A stretch of DNA of 64,000 nucleotides from Dermacentor variabilis (Eukaryota; Arthropoda; Arachnida; Ixodida; Ixodidae), in assembly GCF_050947875.1 (NCBI RefSeq), contig NC_134568.1:196512353-196576352 (forward strand), written 5' to 3'. Of this stretch, positions 20,915-31,000 are shown piece after piece (within the stretch, counting starts at the first letter, position 1; every line of letters starts with the position of its first letter). The position numbers were made by a program, and so were the translations under genes. The notes below the pieces were generated by a model, which ran no database searches, had not been told where the DNA came from, and was given only the letters and a program-made list of their open reading frames with translations.

Positions 20915-21193
20915 AGTGAAGCTGAAAGGTTTTCCAGAAAAAATGAGTGCATATCTGTACATAATGGTTTTCAACCCTCCGAATTCGAATATCGTATCGA
21001 AATTGAGCGAAAGAAAGCGCAAATATATTTTATTTCGACGGAAAGTGCAGCAGCGGACACGCCCAGCTCGCGCGTCTCGTTTCCGCCTGTGATTGGTCGG
21101 TGCGCCTCTTGACGTCAACTCTAGTAACCGACCGCTGCCGCTACACATGAAGCGCGGTGCCAGGTAGTTTGGTGCTGTTTTTCTGAGAGGGTA

Positions 21194-21369
21194 ATGGAAA
21201 ATTTAGAGAGACTGCGTTTTTCTGAGGAGTTCGGCGTTACTCCCTACATGTACGAGCCGATTGCGAAGAGCCGGCCTCTCGAAGAAGCAAACGATGCTGG
21301 TGCGAGCAGTGCTTTCGACACGAACGAAAGCAAAGTCTTGGGATCTCCTCGTGTTGGAAATGCTCTTTG
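21194..21369 (+). CDS. Putative first exon of the transposon protein, P2X7-like motif
   Basis: An ATG at 21194 opens a frame of 58 complete codons beginning MENLERLRFSEEFG and containing TPYMYEP, then a Glu/Ser-rich stretch. At 21369 the exon meets CTCTTTG|GTGAGTATG, a near-consensus splice donor; without splicing the frame stops at 21371. The short acidic motif with PYM(Y/F)EP resembles the N-terminus of invertebrate proteins annotated as P2X purinoceptor 7-like, which are often repeat-associated; this is recognition from memory. No downstream exon is present in this deleted copy, so no working protein is made. In copy A the start codon is ATA and the donor reads GACGAG, so both are lost. 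Confidence 0.5.
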
Positions 21370-21605
21370 GTGAGTATGTTTTTTGCAAAGCGATCTAGTG
21401 ATCTCGCCGATCTTTCGCCGATCTAGTGAGCTCGTTTCCGGTCAAACAACTGTTGTGTTGTGTTCCTGCATGCCTCCTCGTGGAACGTAAGCGGGGATGC
21501 GATCGTCGGCATTTGTGCGCTGTCCAAAGCTGTCGGCAATCTACAAAGACGGTTTAAACGCGCGAAAAGCTTCCCGGTTCATGCAGTACGTGTAGTGACC
21601 GTCAT

Positions 21606-21675
21606 CTGTTGACTACCACTCACGTTGATTACCACTCACGTTGACTGCCACGCACGTTGACTACCACTCTACATA
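21606..21675. repeat. 16-17-bp tandem repeat replacing copy-A interior
   Basis: Four units of GTTGACTACCACTCAC with single substitutions occupy the point where copy B lacks about 500 bp present in copy A (roughly 1970-2480). Copy A keeps one related word, GTCAACTACCACTCC, at about 2489. Confidence 0.75.
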
Positions 21676-21995
21676 CACGCAGACGCACCAACAAAGGAAT
21701 GCAGGGTCCATCGAAGCAGATTACGATGGCACTCACGCAGAAACAAGCGTGGTCAGACACGGTCGCGGACGCTGCGAAGGAACGAAACACTAGAGTTGAC
21801 GTCACAACACCGCGGTTTCCGGTCTCCGCTCCGCTCGCTCACTCAACGGGGGGCGGAGCTACAGCGCAATTTCAACCGACGATTACGTCGCTCCTAATTG
21901 AAAAAAAAACCCCAAATTTTACCTACATGGTTTATAAGGTTCCCGCATCCGTATATGAGTGTCTTATTGAATTCGACAGACTCTTCAGCTTCCCT

Positions 21996-22976
21996 TTAAT
22001 CACAATTTCTGGCATGCAAATGTCATGGATTGTATTTAAGACAGGGGATGAGCTAATGTCTTCTTTGGTGAATACTAATGAAAAGGTGTCATTAAAAACC
22101 TGAACACATTCAGACTCATTAATTATGACGCCGTTACTGTCGGCAAGCAAAATGTCAGGATGAAAGCTAGGATTTATGATGTGCCAGAACTTACGAGGAT
22201 TGTTGGTTAGCAGAGATGACCGGTCGCTATTGAAAAACTGGCGTAGAGTGGATTTTAGGAGCGACTGGTAGTCCTTGTCGCATTCCTTATAGTTGTCCCG
22301 CGCGCTTAGAAAACCATACTGTAGTGCCTGCCGGTAAAATCGCTTTTTCTTATTATTCATACGTCGCAACTTCTGATTAAACCACGGTGCACTGCTGCTA
22401 CATCGGGTGGTCATAAGTGGAACGAAGTCATCAACAAGTTTAGTGAAAGTACTCTTGAACAAATCCCAATTCTGCTCAACAGTGCGGAATAAATATTGAT
22501 TCATGAACTAGGGGGTGAAATAAACTAATTCGGAATTTATTTTTTCATAGCTAGCTCTGTAGTAACACCTGATTTGTTTAATAGTAGGTTTCTTTACGTT
22601 AAAGGAACCGGTAATGCGTCCTGTTATTACGTCATGATCCGATATGCCGTCTAGATGAATAATGTCTGAACAAATATCGGGATTATTCGTTAATATTAAA
22701 TCTATAATGTTGGCGGTACACGATATGCGACGCGTGGGATTGGTAATAAGTTGTGCTAGTGAAAAATCAAGACATGACTGAAGAAACATGTTAGCTTCGG
22801 TTTCACTCGCTGTGACGGATTGTGAAAACCAGTTTATACTAGGGAAGTTGAAGTCTCCAAATATTAGTAAAGTACAGTTAGAGAAACGCGTACATATTTC
22901 ACACAAAATTCGACGAAATTCAGACGAAAAACCATCATTCATATTAGGAGGACGGTAGACAGCACCAATAAATACA
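21996..22976 (-). mobile_element. Old CR1/L2-like LINE, middle part (endonuclease end, RT start)
   Basis: On the minus strand the sequence begins DVFIGAVYRPPN (endonuclease), includes GDFNFPSINW, then LITNPTRR, IIDLILTN and GISDHDVI, the terminal SDH motif of the APE domain. It continues with the linker WFNQKLRRMNNKKKRFYRQA and NPRKFWHIINP toward the RT domain, and breaks at the TTAA where copy B is inserted. Frames are 22942-22508 and 22504-21932 with a stop between them. It joins in frame to 20914 on one side and to 25316-25440 on the other. Confidence 0.88.
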
Positions 22977-25315
22977 TCATTATTATTATTTATTATTACC
23001 TCAAAGGCCCCCGTGTGGGGTATTACATGAGGGATGGGTGACCACTTCAGTGGAATATGGACTCAATGGCAGCCATGAAATGATGTGGATTGGAGTGGTG
23101 CACGGCGTCGGCGGGAAGGTCATTCCAGTCCCGGGCAGTCTTCACAAAGAAAGAATGTAGGTGCGCAGTGGTCCGGGCAGGCGGAGGATACACAGATTTT
23201 TCATGACATAATCGGCAAGACTGGCGGTGTGCTGGAATGATGGCTGGAGTACTAGGAGCAGAATGATAAAATTTGTGATAAAGGCACAGTCTGAAAACAT
23301 GACGCCTTATATCTAGATTGGAAATTCCTGCTTTTAATTTTAGCTGAGAGACACTAGTGTGGTAAGAATAATCAGAATAAATATAGCGAGCTGCACGATT
23401 CTGAACTGCTTCTAGAGTGTTAGAAAGGGTGGTTTGGTGTGGGTCCCAAACAGAGCATGCGTATTCTAGCTTAGGTCTGACAAAAGTTAGATAAGTTAGT
23501 ATCTTTAGGGATGGTGGTACGAAGCGCAAGTTGCGGCGGAAGTAACCAAGCCTGCGATTGGCTTCGTTAGGGATGTTCGTAATATGAGGGGACCAAGAAA
23601 AGTTATTTGAGAGTGTAAGGCCTAGGTACTTGCATGACTCCACTGATGATATTTCCGAGTTGCAGAGAACGTACTTAGGAGTATGGTGAATCTTCCGTCG
23701 ATGAAAAGGTATTAGTAAAGTCTTTGTAGTGTTCAGTGACATTAGCCACATGCTGCACCACAAGGTAACTTTGTCTAGATCATCTTGCAATGCGTGGTTG
23801 TCGGTATCAGCTAGGATTGGGCGATAAATGACACAATCGTCAGCAAAAAGGCGAATGTTAGATGTGAGATTAGCCGGTAAATCATTAATATATATAAGGA
23901 ATAGGAGGGGCCCGAGAACTGTGCCTTGGGGTACACCGGAGAGAACAGGGCTTTTAGAGGAGGAGTGGTTGTTACCATACACAAACTGTTGTCTGTTAGT
24001 TAAGAAATTTCGTATCCAGTTCAAAACAAGGGGATTAAGGTGCAAGCGAGAAAGTTTTAGGAGTAGTCGTTGATGCGGAACTTTGTCAAATGCCTTTTCG
24101 AAATCTAAAAAGAGGGCATCAACTGGAATGTTTTGATCAAGGTTAGAGCTTATGTCATTTATAAAGAGTGCTAATTGGCTATCACAAGATAAACCTTTAC
24201 GGAAGCCATACTGGTTAGGGTGGAAGAAACTGACAGATGTTAGGAATGAAGCAATGTGGGAGTAAAGCACATGTTCCATCAATTTCGAACAGACGCTAGT
24301 TAGAGAAATTGGGCGGTAGCTACTACATGATGATGAAGGACCTTTCTTTGGGACTGGAATAACCTTACCCACTTTCCAGTCATCCGGCACCACTCCTGAT
24401 GATAAGGATTGCTGAAAAATGTGACATAATATCTCGCTTGTTACATATTTAGTATTTTTTAAGACTTTAGAATTAATACCATCGATGCCAGGTGAAGACG
24501 ACAGCTTTAAGGAATCAATGCATTTCCTGATTCCATCAGAACTGAAGGTGATTGCGGGCATGGTATGGTAACTGAAAAGTGGGAATTCAGGAAGTTCACC
24601 TTTAGGCTCATTCGTAAACACGGAAGAGAATGCATGATTAAGCGCTTCGGCGATTTCCTGATCAGGAATAGGCTTATTTTTCTCGTCGCACAGAGCAAGT
24701 GGTTGCGAACGCTTTGGATTTATAATATTCCAGAATTTTTTGGAGTTATTTTGCAGGATTTTTGGTAGGGTAGTCGAAGAAAAGGAGCGTTTTGCTTGAC
24801 TAGCAAGGGATAGGTACGTTTTTTCAGCGGTGTAGTATTTCTGCCATGCGCACTCAGAGTTGGAATGCCTAGCAGCGCGGTAAAGCCTTTTCTTTTTATT
24901 GTTGAGACGCTTTAGTGTCGTATTAAACCAGGGTGATGAGTGCTTTTCAGTTGCAGTGATAGTAGGTATGTAAGTTTTTATCAGCTCATGCATTTTATTT
25001 TTGAAAAGAAGCCAGTTAATTTCAACAGAACGTTCTAAGAAACCGGTAAAGAACGAGCTGGCAAATTCCGCTAGTTTAATATTCATATCAGTATAGTTGC
25101 CTTTGTCGTAAAGCGTAATATTCTTTCTAGTTTTAGTGAAGGCAGGAATGTCACTTTGGAACGAGGTATGTAGCACTGAATGATCGCTAAGGCCAGGTAA
25201 GTGCGTCAGTGGTGAAACATTATCGGAGTGAGAAGTAAGGATGAGGTCTAATATGTTAGAAGACTTATCATTGTGCCGCGTGGGGTTACTGACAATTTGT
25301 GTTAAGTTGAACAAT
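22977..25315 (-). mobile_element. Younger 5'-truncated CR1/L2-like LINE inserted in the older LINE
   Basis: This 2.3 kb insertion splits the endonuclease of the older LINE. Its 5' end starts inside its own endonuclease domain, a typical 5' truncation, and its 3' end has TGTAATACCCC, a GGGGGCC word and an (AATAAT)n tail at 22977-22998. Deleting it joins STDD (25316 side) to VFIGAVYRPP (22976 side) in frame in the host LINE. A few bases of GATGAT/GATG at both edges are the likely target duplication. Confidence 0.88.
23047..25315 (-). CDS. LINE ORF2 remnant: reverse transcriptase, intact frame
   Basis: An uninterrupted frame of more than 750 codons; the Met at 25353 lies in the older LINE, so the element's own part begins near 25315. 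In order: endonuclease C-terminus with LTQIVSNPTR, ILDLILTSHS and GLSDHSV (the SDH motif); linker WFNTTLKRLNNKKKRLYRAA; RT domain from about residue 270 with DDWKVGKVIPVPK, YRPISLTSVCSK, NQYGFRKGLSCDSQ, ALFLDFEKAFDKVPH, VPQGTVLGPLLFLIYINDLP and the catalytic FADDCVIY near residue 503; C-terminal LRPKLEYACSVWDPHQ-like region and WNDLP near the end. RT and endonuclease would drive target-primed reverse transcription in the nucleus. The absence of stops shows a recent insertion, but without ORF1 and the endonuclease N-terminus it is not autonomous. Confidence 0.88.
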
Positions 25316-25440
25316 ATCATCAGTTGAACAATACTTAAAAGAAACCCATACATATTTAAGAAAAGAACTAATCATCACAGGCACGGTTAGCAAATCATCC
25401 CTTATCCCCAAGAGTAGACCACCTGCTTTACGGTACATAG
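25316..25440 (-). mobile_element. Old CR1/L2-like LINE, 5'-most remaining part
   Basis: The minus strand reads GGLLLGIRDDLLTVPVMISS and then VWVSFKYCSTDD, the middle of an APE endonuclease domain (compare GGGVLIAV motifs in related LINEs). It continues in frame at 22976 after the younger LINE is removed. Beyond 25440 the older LINE is not recognisable, so it is 5'-truncated. Confidence 0.75.
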
Positions 25441-25473
25441 TATCGTTCTAGGGGGTACATACTATAGGGACGG

Positions 25474-25681
25474 GTAAACAAAGACTTAGTAGGAGGGAGT
25501 AGGAAAGAAGAGAGCGCGCGCTAAACTGCAACTGTTTATTCGTAGAGCGAAGTCAGAAGATTACAACATCTGCGCATGCGTACAGCAGTCACGTTCTTGC
25601 AACACCGCACTACGAATAAACACTTGAAGTTTAGCACTCGCTTTGTTATTTCCTACTCCCTCCTACTAAGCCTTTGTTTAC
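25474..25681. mobile_element. 208-bp foldback MITE
   Basis: The arms GTAAACAAAGACTTAGTAGG... (25474-25547) and its reverse-complement counterpart (25608-25681) pair over about 74 bp with few mismatches. The loop is about 60 bp and includes TGCGCATGCG. No gene inside. The next ~270 bp hold nothing recognisable. Confidence 0.8.
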
Positions 25682-25954
25682 ATGTCAGGCTAATACGTAC
25701 GCTCTGGACTTGAACCATTTTGCCCAGCAACATATTATACTTAGTATCGTTTGTTCTCCTCTTAAGGAACTCAAAGTTATTTTTACTGTAATCGTGGATA
25801 ATTAATTAACAATACATAATTAACGTTTAAAGTACTGTTCTAAACCCAAAATATTCAAAGGAGAAATTGTAGAGCCTATTGAGCATCTTAAGATCAGCGG
25901 AAAATACAGTTATCTGTGAAGCGCTATGATTAATATGTATTGACAGATACCCTG

Positions 25955-26655
25955 CGTCCGTGGACAATATTTTCAGGTAAGACGCCTAATGAAGAAAAGT
26001 GTGAACTCATCGCAGATATAGCGCTGTTGTATGTGGCACATGAGAAGGGCCACTTCACAGCGTCCCAGTGGATGATCAGTCATTGCGGTCTCTTAGGCAG
26101 TGAGTCAGCATATACGGAAGCAAAGCGCGGGCTATACCGTGGCCGACTTAGTAATCATGGCCTACTCCCGACATGGCGTTACGGCCTTGCTCTCCTGTGC
26201 AGTACGACTTCAGACTTCGCTGGGCTGATCCCCAACGATCGCCAAGACCTCCTTTTCACGCTAGACCTAGACTCACGATTCAGTATTCCTCCCAAACCAA
26301 AGCGAAGTGATACAACTTTACCACATATACTGAGACTCGGGGTGGCGTTTACCCGACATGATATTCATTAAATAGGCCGCGAAAGTGCCTCCAACTGTCA
26401 AGTATTGTGATGCTCCAGAGAGGATCTCGCACATACTCTGCTACCCCCCTTGATTACGACTGCGATTGCGCGACGTTCTTTCCTACAGCACAGAACGTCG
26501 GACACTCAACGCCACATTGTCTGGTTTAGACGACAGACCTCTTTCGGAGAGGAATATCCTGAGGTCATGGCAAAGCATTCAAAGAGCACCGCGAGCAACG
26601 AGAGTGCTCTTGGCATTTTTTACGGAGGGCGGGATCACCTCCAGGCTCTAGAACT
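25955..26655 (+). pseudogene. LINE 3' end: RNase H end and Cys/His tail, broken
   Basis: The plus strand carries ASQWMISHCGLLGSESAYTE, which matches the end of the RNase H domain found in I-type LINEs (SHCG.pGNe.AD). It is followed by LRLGVAFTRHDIH and, after frame breaks, by a decayed Cys/His block near 26380-26450 and the conserved terminal region DDRPLSERNILRSW ... LLAFFTEGG (26466-26651). It is a 5'-truncated, decayed copy. Confidence 0.7.
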
Positions 26656-27599
26656 ATACATGACGGCGCCTGCGCATTGCGACTCGCTGTGCATATGTAT
26701 ACAATCGCACGTGTACATATTTCACTGTTACACTATCATCGTCATCCACACTGACTCTCTCCTCTTTTCGCTTCCCCTACGTATAGCAGCAGGCCAGAGA
26801 CAGTGCTCCTGTGGTCGACCTCTCAGCTCTTCTCACATTAAAAATGTTCTCTATTTTCTCTCAAAACTCGGCAATCAGCCGCTGACTGACTACGTCCTAC
26901 ACTGAGCCCCTGCGACTCTATCTGCACAGCGCCATTCGTACATTGCTTACCTTGCTCCAAAGCACGGATCTCGAATCCCGCTTGTGATTGGTCCTTCTAC
27001 TTATTCGCGCCCTTTGTCCTCATTGTCAATTTTCATTACCGTCTGTTTCTCTCTTTCCCCTCGTGCAGAGTAGCATACTAGGTGTGTCAACCGCAAGCTG
27101 AACTCTATGATGTTTCCTTGATAAGTTTCACCTCATTCTTCCTCTTTTCCTCCGTGGAAGCTGCAATTAGTTCAGGCTGCGATCCAGCTGAAACGCCATC
27201 GTCTGAGCTACCCGAGCTCTTAGCGCTAGCATCGGCTCCCCGCGCGACTAAATGCCCCGTTATAGTCTCATTTGAATGTCATGCACTGTTATATTATTAT
27301 TTAGTATTTAATGTAAATGGGCATTCTTTCTTTACTGCGAAAAAAATTATCACTCACAGCAACATGTGTTAACGGTGTTAACGCGAGAAAGCACCAGTGC
27401 AGAACAATTTGAGAAAAACTTAAAGCTACATTGAAAGATGCACGCGCGTATACGTGCTCACGGCTGTTTTTTTCTTGTTTTTTTTTTTGCGGGGTGTGTG
27501 TGTATGAGCTCGTTTGTTAACACTGCATTTATAGTCTTGTATTATTGATCGGAGTATGTGCAGAATATTTCGCTTATGTATCTTTTTTGTTCGCTGTGT
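26656..27599. other. No gene recognised
   Basis: LINE 3' UTR may extend a short way into this stretch. The frame at 27082-27372 has no recognisable domain. A T-rich tract lies at about 27467-27489. Confidence 0.4.
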
Positions 27600-27790
27600 T
27601 CGCCTATCCATGTACTGCCTTAATCATGTACTGCACTAACTGCTGAACTAATTCTATTTACCTGTTTTCTTTGGGCTATATGTATAATTGGAATATTCAC
27701 GTATTGTAGTTATTGTTGAAGTGCTGCTTTTGACCCGCCCTGTAACGACCGACAAGCCAACAGTATGAGTAAATAAAAAAAAATAAGAGC
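27600..27790 (+). mobile_element. Probable CR1/L2-like LINE 3' UTR
   Basis: CCCGCCCTGTAACGACC followed by GAGTAAATAAAAAAAAATAA resembles the 3' termini of the CR1/L2-like LINEs here (compare CTGTAACACC ... AAATAAATAAA at 36489-36540). No coding part remains. Confidence 0.45.
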
Positions 27791-27975
27791 GTCGTTACGT
27801 GGTATTAAAAGCGTTGATGCCGTTGTAGTCGAGAAATTTTCGAATTTTTCTCTAATAATGATATTAGAGATACGAAGATAAAATGTCGAGCAAATATGAT
27901 AACACTAGTATCTTACAGAGACAGGAGGGGCAAGAAATAAAACAGGACGAGCGCTGAATAGCCACTGGCACCATG

Positions 27976-28058
<83 letters not shown>
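27976..28058. repeat. (ATT)n microsatellite
   Basis: About 27 uninterrupted ATT triplets. Confidence 0.98.
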
Positions 28059-28064
28059 TTAAAT

Positions 28065-28220
28065 CTTTTTGTGCGCAAACAAATAGGGACAAAGAACAGG
28101 AGCAACACAAGGCACACAAGGCCCCTGTGTTGCTCCTCTTCTTTGTCCCTGTTTGCTTGCGCACAAAAAGTTTTTTAATAATGAATCTGTTCCAACGAGG
28201 CCGACTCGCAGTTATGCTAT
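28065..28220. repeat. Hairpin repeat shared with the 4.1-kb insertion
   Basis: Arms 28065-28112 and 28124-28170 are nearly perfect inverted copies (CTTTTTGTGCGCAAACAAAT and continuation) with an 11-bp loop. The following GAATCTGTTCC and GACTCGCAGTTATGCT match in reverse complement the left part of the insertion at 4036-4226. Confidence 0.8.
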
Positions 28221-29320
28221 ACGATTATATTCACTTCTTATCATTCTCCCCACCGAGTGGCTGATCCTAGCGATAATGGCAGGCCGGCTTCGTGTATCCA
28301 ATTATTGATACAGGGTAAAAGGAACAAAAATTGAGCATTGTTTCAAAATACACATTGAGGTGTCACAATTTATAACATATTATGTTCTTAAAGCTTTTAA
28401 ACACAAAAAGTATTTTTTTATTCTTATTTTCCTTTATTCTTACTGGGGGGGGGGGGGAGTCTCCTGGTAAATTATTGCGCCGTATTAAAGACAACCAGTT
28501 ATTAGCGCTTGACCTGATCACATTCTTGTCCCTGTCCCTTTGGGCTGTTTCTGTGTAGACAGAGAAAGCATTAGTTTGTACGTATTCATGCTTCTGTAAC
28601 AGCATTTATGGTCTTACTTACGCAGAACTTATTAGCGTCTGCGTAAAAAAAAAGTATTAAACGAGGGGGAGAAGTTGCCTGAGGGACCGTCAGTTCTTTC
28701 GACTATATATTGAGCACACTTATCCGAAACTTAACGAGGCATTGTCCGGAAGATGTATCAGTAGGCAAAAAACCGCGAATGTCACAACCTTTGTTATAGC
28801 ACCACGTTTCTAGTTACTCCTCCATAGTTAATTTGAATTAATTACATGCCATTCGGGTTTGTGCTTTTCTGCCCTAATGTTTGATTTTTTCAGTGCCTTG
28901 ATCTCATATTCAGTGTTCTGAATACGCTACATTAAACTGCCCTACTACATAAAGTTGGCATGTTGGTGGTGCCAATATTCTGGCCTCAATCAAGCCTAAG
29001 GCAGAGTTACTCGTCCTTTATCGTCTTTCAGACACTGCGAGCAACGCCTTATACCCGATGAAAGAACCTTATTTTGTTATTATTTGGGTTCGGGGCGTAT
29101 GAAGAGAAAAAGTAATTCCTCCGTTCAAACTACGAGCTCGCAACCGCCTTTACCGTGAAACAATGCTTCATCTTCACAGCGTAATCTCCTCGCGTGCATA
29201 TTATTAGTGTGATGCTTCCTTATTCGAAGTGAGCTCCCTAATTGGCCTAAGATGTATAATGTATTGTTTATGAAGAATTACAAGCCGATTATTCGGACGT
29301 TCATTTATGACAAACCAAAG
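28221..29320. other. No gene recognised
   Basis: Contains a G-run at about 28445-28458. No supportable gene. The right part is the region downstream of glycine-rich gene 1. Confidence 0.4.
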
Positions 29321-29340
29321 AATTATCCAACAGCCAGTCG

Positions 29341-29346
29341 TTTATT
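29341..29346 (-). terminator. Poly(A) signal of glycine-rich gene 1
   Basis: AATAAA on the minus strand, 225 bp past the stop codon of the glycine-rich protein gene. Confidence 0.65.
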
Positions 29347-29570
29347 TCCAAGTTCTTTGGCATTTTCGCATTTTTAACAGGCCCACAAGCCCATTTTTGT
29401 GCTTAGTCTTGCTCGGATCATTATGCACAGGACGCCAATCGACGTTGTCACTGTGGTCACTGTGTCACTGTGGATGTGGTCGCTTTTGAAGGCTGTAGCT
29501 GAGTTCGTTATTAAGCGGTCACAAGATGGAAATGCGTTATTGCACGGGGCCAACAGGAAGGGTACCGCCC

Positions 29571-29993
29571 TTACGACCAGGGCCATCCGCCTCCGTGGCC
29601 ACCGCCTCCTCCACCGTATCCGCCACCACCTCCACCGTATCCGCCACCGCCGAAGCCGCCACCGCCGAAGCCGCCACCGCCACCGCCTCCGAAGCCTCCG
29701 CCGCCGCTCGAGATTGTCGTGTACGTCACCACTGGCTTCAGGGCATGCGACACGGTGGCCACCGGCTTCGCCACGTAACTGACCACAGGCTTGGCGACGT
29801 ACTTTACGCTCACAACGGGCGTCTTGACGTACGAGACGGAAGCTACGCCGATGTCATCTCCGCCGCCGCCGCCACCACCACCGAAACCGCCTCCGCCGCC
29901 GAAACCGCCACCACCGCCGCCGCCGTAATCATCGCCCCCGTCATCCAGAAGACCCGCAGAGGCGATCGTCGCTACGGCGAAGAGGACGAGGAC
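29571..29993 (-). CDS. Glycine-rich secreted cuticle-type protein 1, main exon
   Basis: A probable extracellular structural protein of cuticle or attachment cement; the exact role is unknown. The exon starts after a strong acceptor (pyrimidine tract then CAG at 29996-29994), is 423 nt in phase 0 and ends at TAA 29573-29571, giving 140 residues. It opens with the hydrophobic end of a signal peptide, VLVLFAVATIASA, cleaved before GLLDD. A (GGGGF)-rich block follows, then a core of KPVV repeats (SVSYVKTPVV, SVKYVAKPVVSYVAKPV, HALKPVVTYT), then GGGGFGG and GGGGYGG blocks ending GHGGGWPWS. The first exon, only a few codons, must lie upstream; candidates are ATGAAA at 30319-30314 (behind a TATAAG at 30360) or 30559-30554. 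It is a paralogue of the gene at 59107-59520. Confidence 0.82.
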   Translation of the reverse strand, partial: VLVLFAVATIASAGLLDDGGDDYGGGGGGGFGGGGGFGGGGGGGGDDIGVASVSYVKTPVVSVKYVAKPVVSYVAKPVATVSHALKPVVTYTTISSGGGGFGGGGGGGFGGGGFGGGGYGGGGGGYGGGGGGHGGGWPWS

Positions 29994-31000
29994 CTGGAAA
30001 GAAGAGGGCAGATCAATGATACCGCGTGTGGCGCCCGCCAGTCACGCTATGCGGCCAAGTCGAATTATATACCTGTGCCAGAAAGCATATACACCGCTCT
30101 TTCCTGAAAGCACTGCAGGAAGCAATAAAAATGCTACAGGTAGCACTGTAATAACTCCATAGGCTTCTTGGTAGTGTTTTGCTTTTTGTGTTTTGTATAT
30201 AGTTATTATCAAGCGGTTTCTTATGTTGCTATATACCTTGACCACAAAGTCGGAGTATGAGTTTCTTGCCCAGCTACCTCATGAAGCGAGTGCAGACTAT
30301 GGTCTGCACAAACTTTCATCCGCATTAGTGGAATCGCGGTGACTGGAAAGAGTTCTTATATTTTTAGCACTCGAGAGAAGAGAATTTCAAGCAAGAAAGT
30401 TTCTAACCACGAAGTATTATGTGTTGATCTCACATAAGCCATTCGAGCTAAGTCGCTTCCACCAGGTCCTATACGGCGCCCACGTTGCCAGAACTGGCAT
30501 GCTCTGTTGCTTTGAAACTCTTCCTCCTTTACACAGCTTCCTATGCGTGTTACTTTCATGTACCGCTGTGAGTGCAGCAAAGCAGACCGTGTCCATTTTT
30601 ACTTTCTTGTGTGAGCTCCTGCGCTAAATAGAGATTTCTCGCTGACGTATAGTCTTGCACGTTTAGTGCCTATCTCTCGATTTTACTCCTTGCTTTGCGC
30701 AGTCAATGCATAAGATCCCCGAGAAAGACTTCCTGCTCTTGCGGGCTTCATAAACATTTCCGTGCATATTGAAGAAACTCGAAAATATTCTTAAGAGGGT
30801 TTTATAAAATTGATTTAAGAGGCATGAGGTCAGTTATACTGGGTGTATTACTCCTTACAGTAAATGCAATTTAGGATAGAAAAGGGATGTAGTTGGCGTT
30901 TATTGTACAATATCTAGCCACTGAAATATGGCATGAAAGGCATGAATGAGCGTAATTACACGTGCTACGAGATAACCGACACGTCTCCCACGTAACTCGT
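29994..31000 (-). other. Probable intron and promoter region of glycine-rich gene 1
   Basis: A TATATAAT lies on the minus strand at about 30071-30064, but no ATG falls between it and the acceptor, so it is unlikely to be the promoter. TATAAG at 30360-30355 with a possible initiator 25 bp later precedes ATGCGGATGAAA at about 30325-30314, and TATAAAA at about 30808 is another candidate. The first exon is not settled. Confidence 0.3.

Larger units (their letters stand above)
20915..21995 (+). mobile_element. Kolobok-like DNA transposon, copy B, inserted in a LINE
   Basis: Terminal inverted repeats AGTGAAGCTGAAAG (left) and AGGGAAGCTGAAGAG (right, reverse complemented) are flanked by TTAA duplications (20911-20914 and 21996-21999). 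Removing the element with one TTAA restores the LINE reading frame exactly (VINETGIL on the minus strand), proving a true insertion. It shares its left ~460 bp and right ~380 bp with copy A but lacks ~500 bp of A's interior. An ATTGG box at about 21092 and TGACGTCA at 21110 may be its promoter, upstream of the coding exon at 21194. Confidence 0.9.

Noticed and set aside
25353..25355. Met at 25353 as the true start of the LINE protein
   Set aside because: This codon belongs to the older LINE flanking the insertion; the younger LINE is 5'-truncated and begins near 25315.
30064..30071. TATATAAT as the promoter of glycine-rich gene 1
   Set aside because: It is less than 80 bp from the splice acceptor with no ATG between, so it lies inside the intron.
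29399..30107. Plus-strand frames rich in Arg/His and Ala/Thr over glycine-rich gene 1
   Set aside because: They are antisense shadows of the GGN-repeat exon; the minus strand has the signal peptide, acceptor and poly(A) signal.
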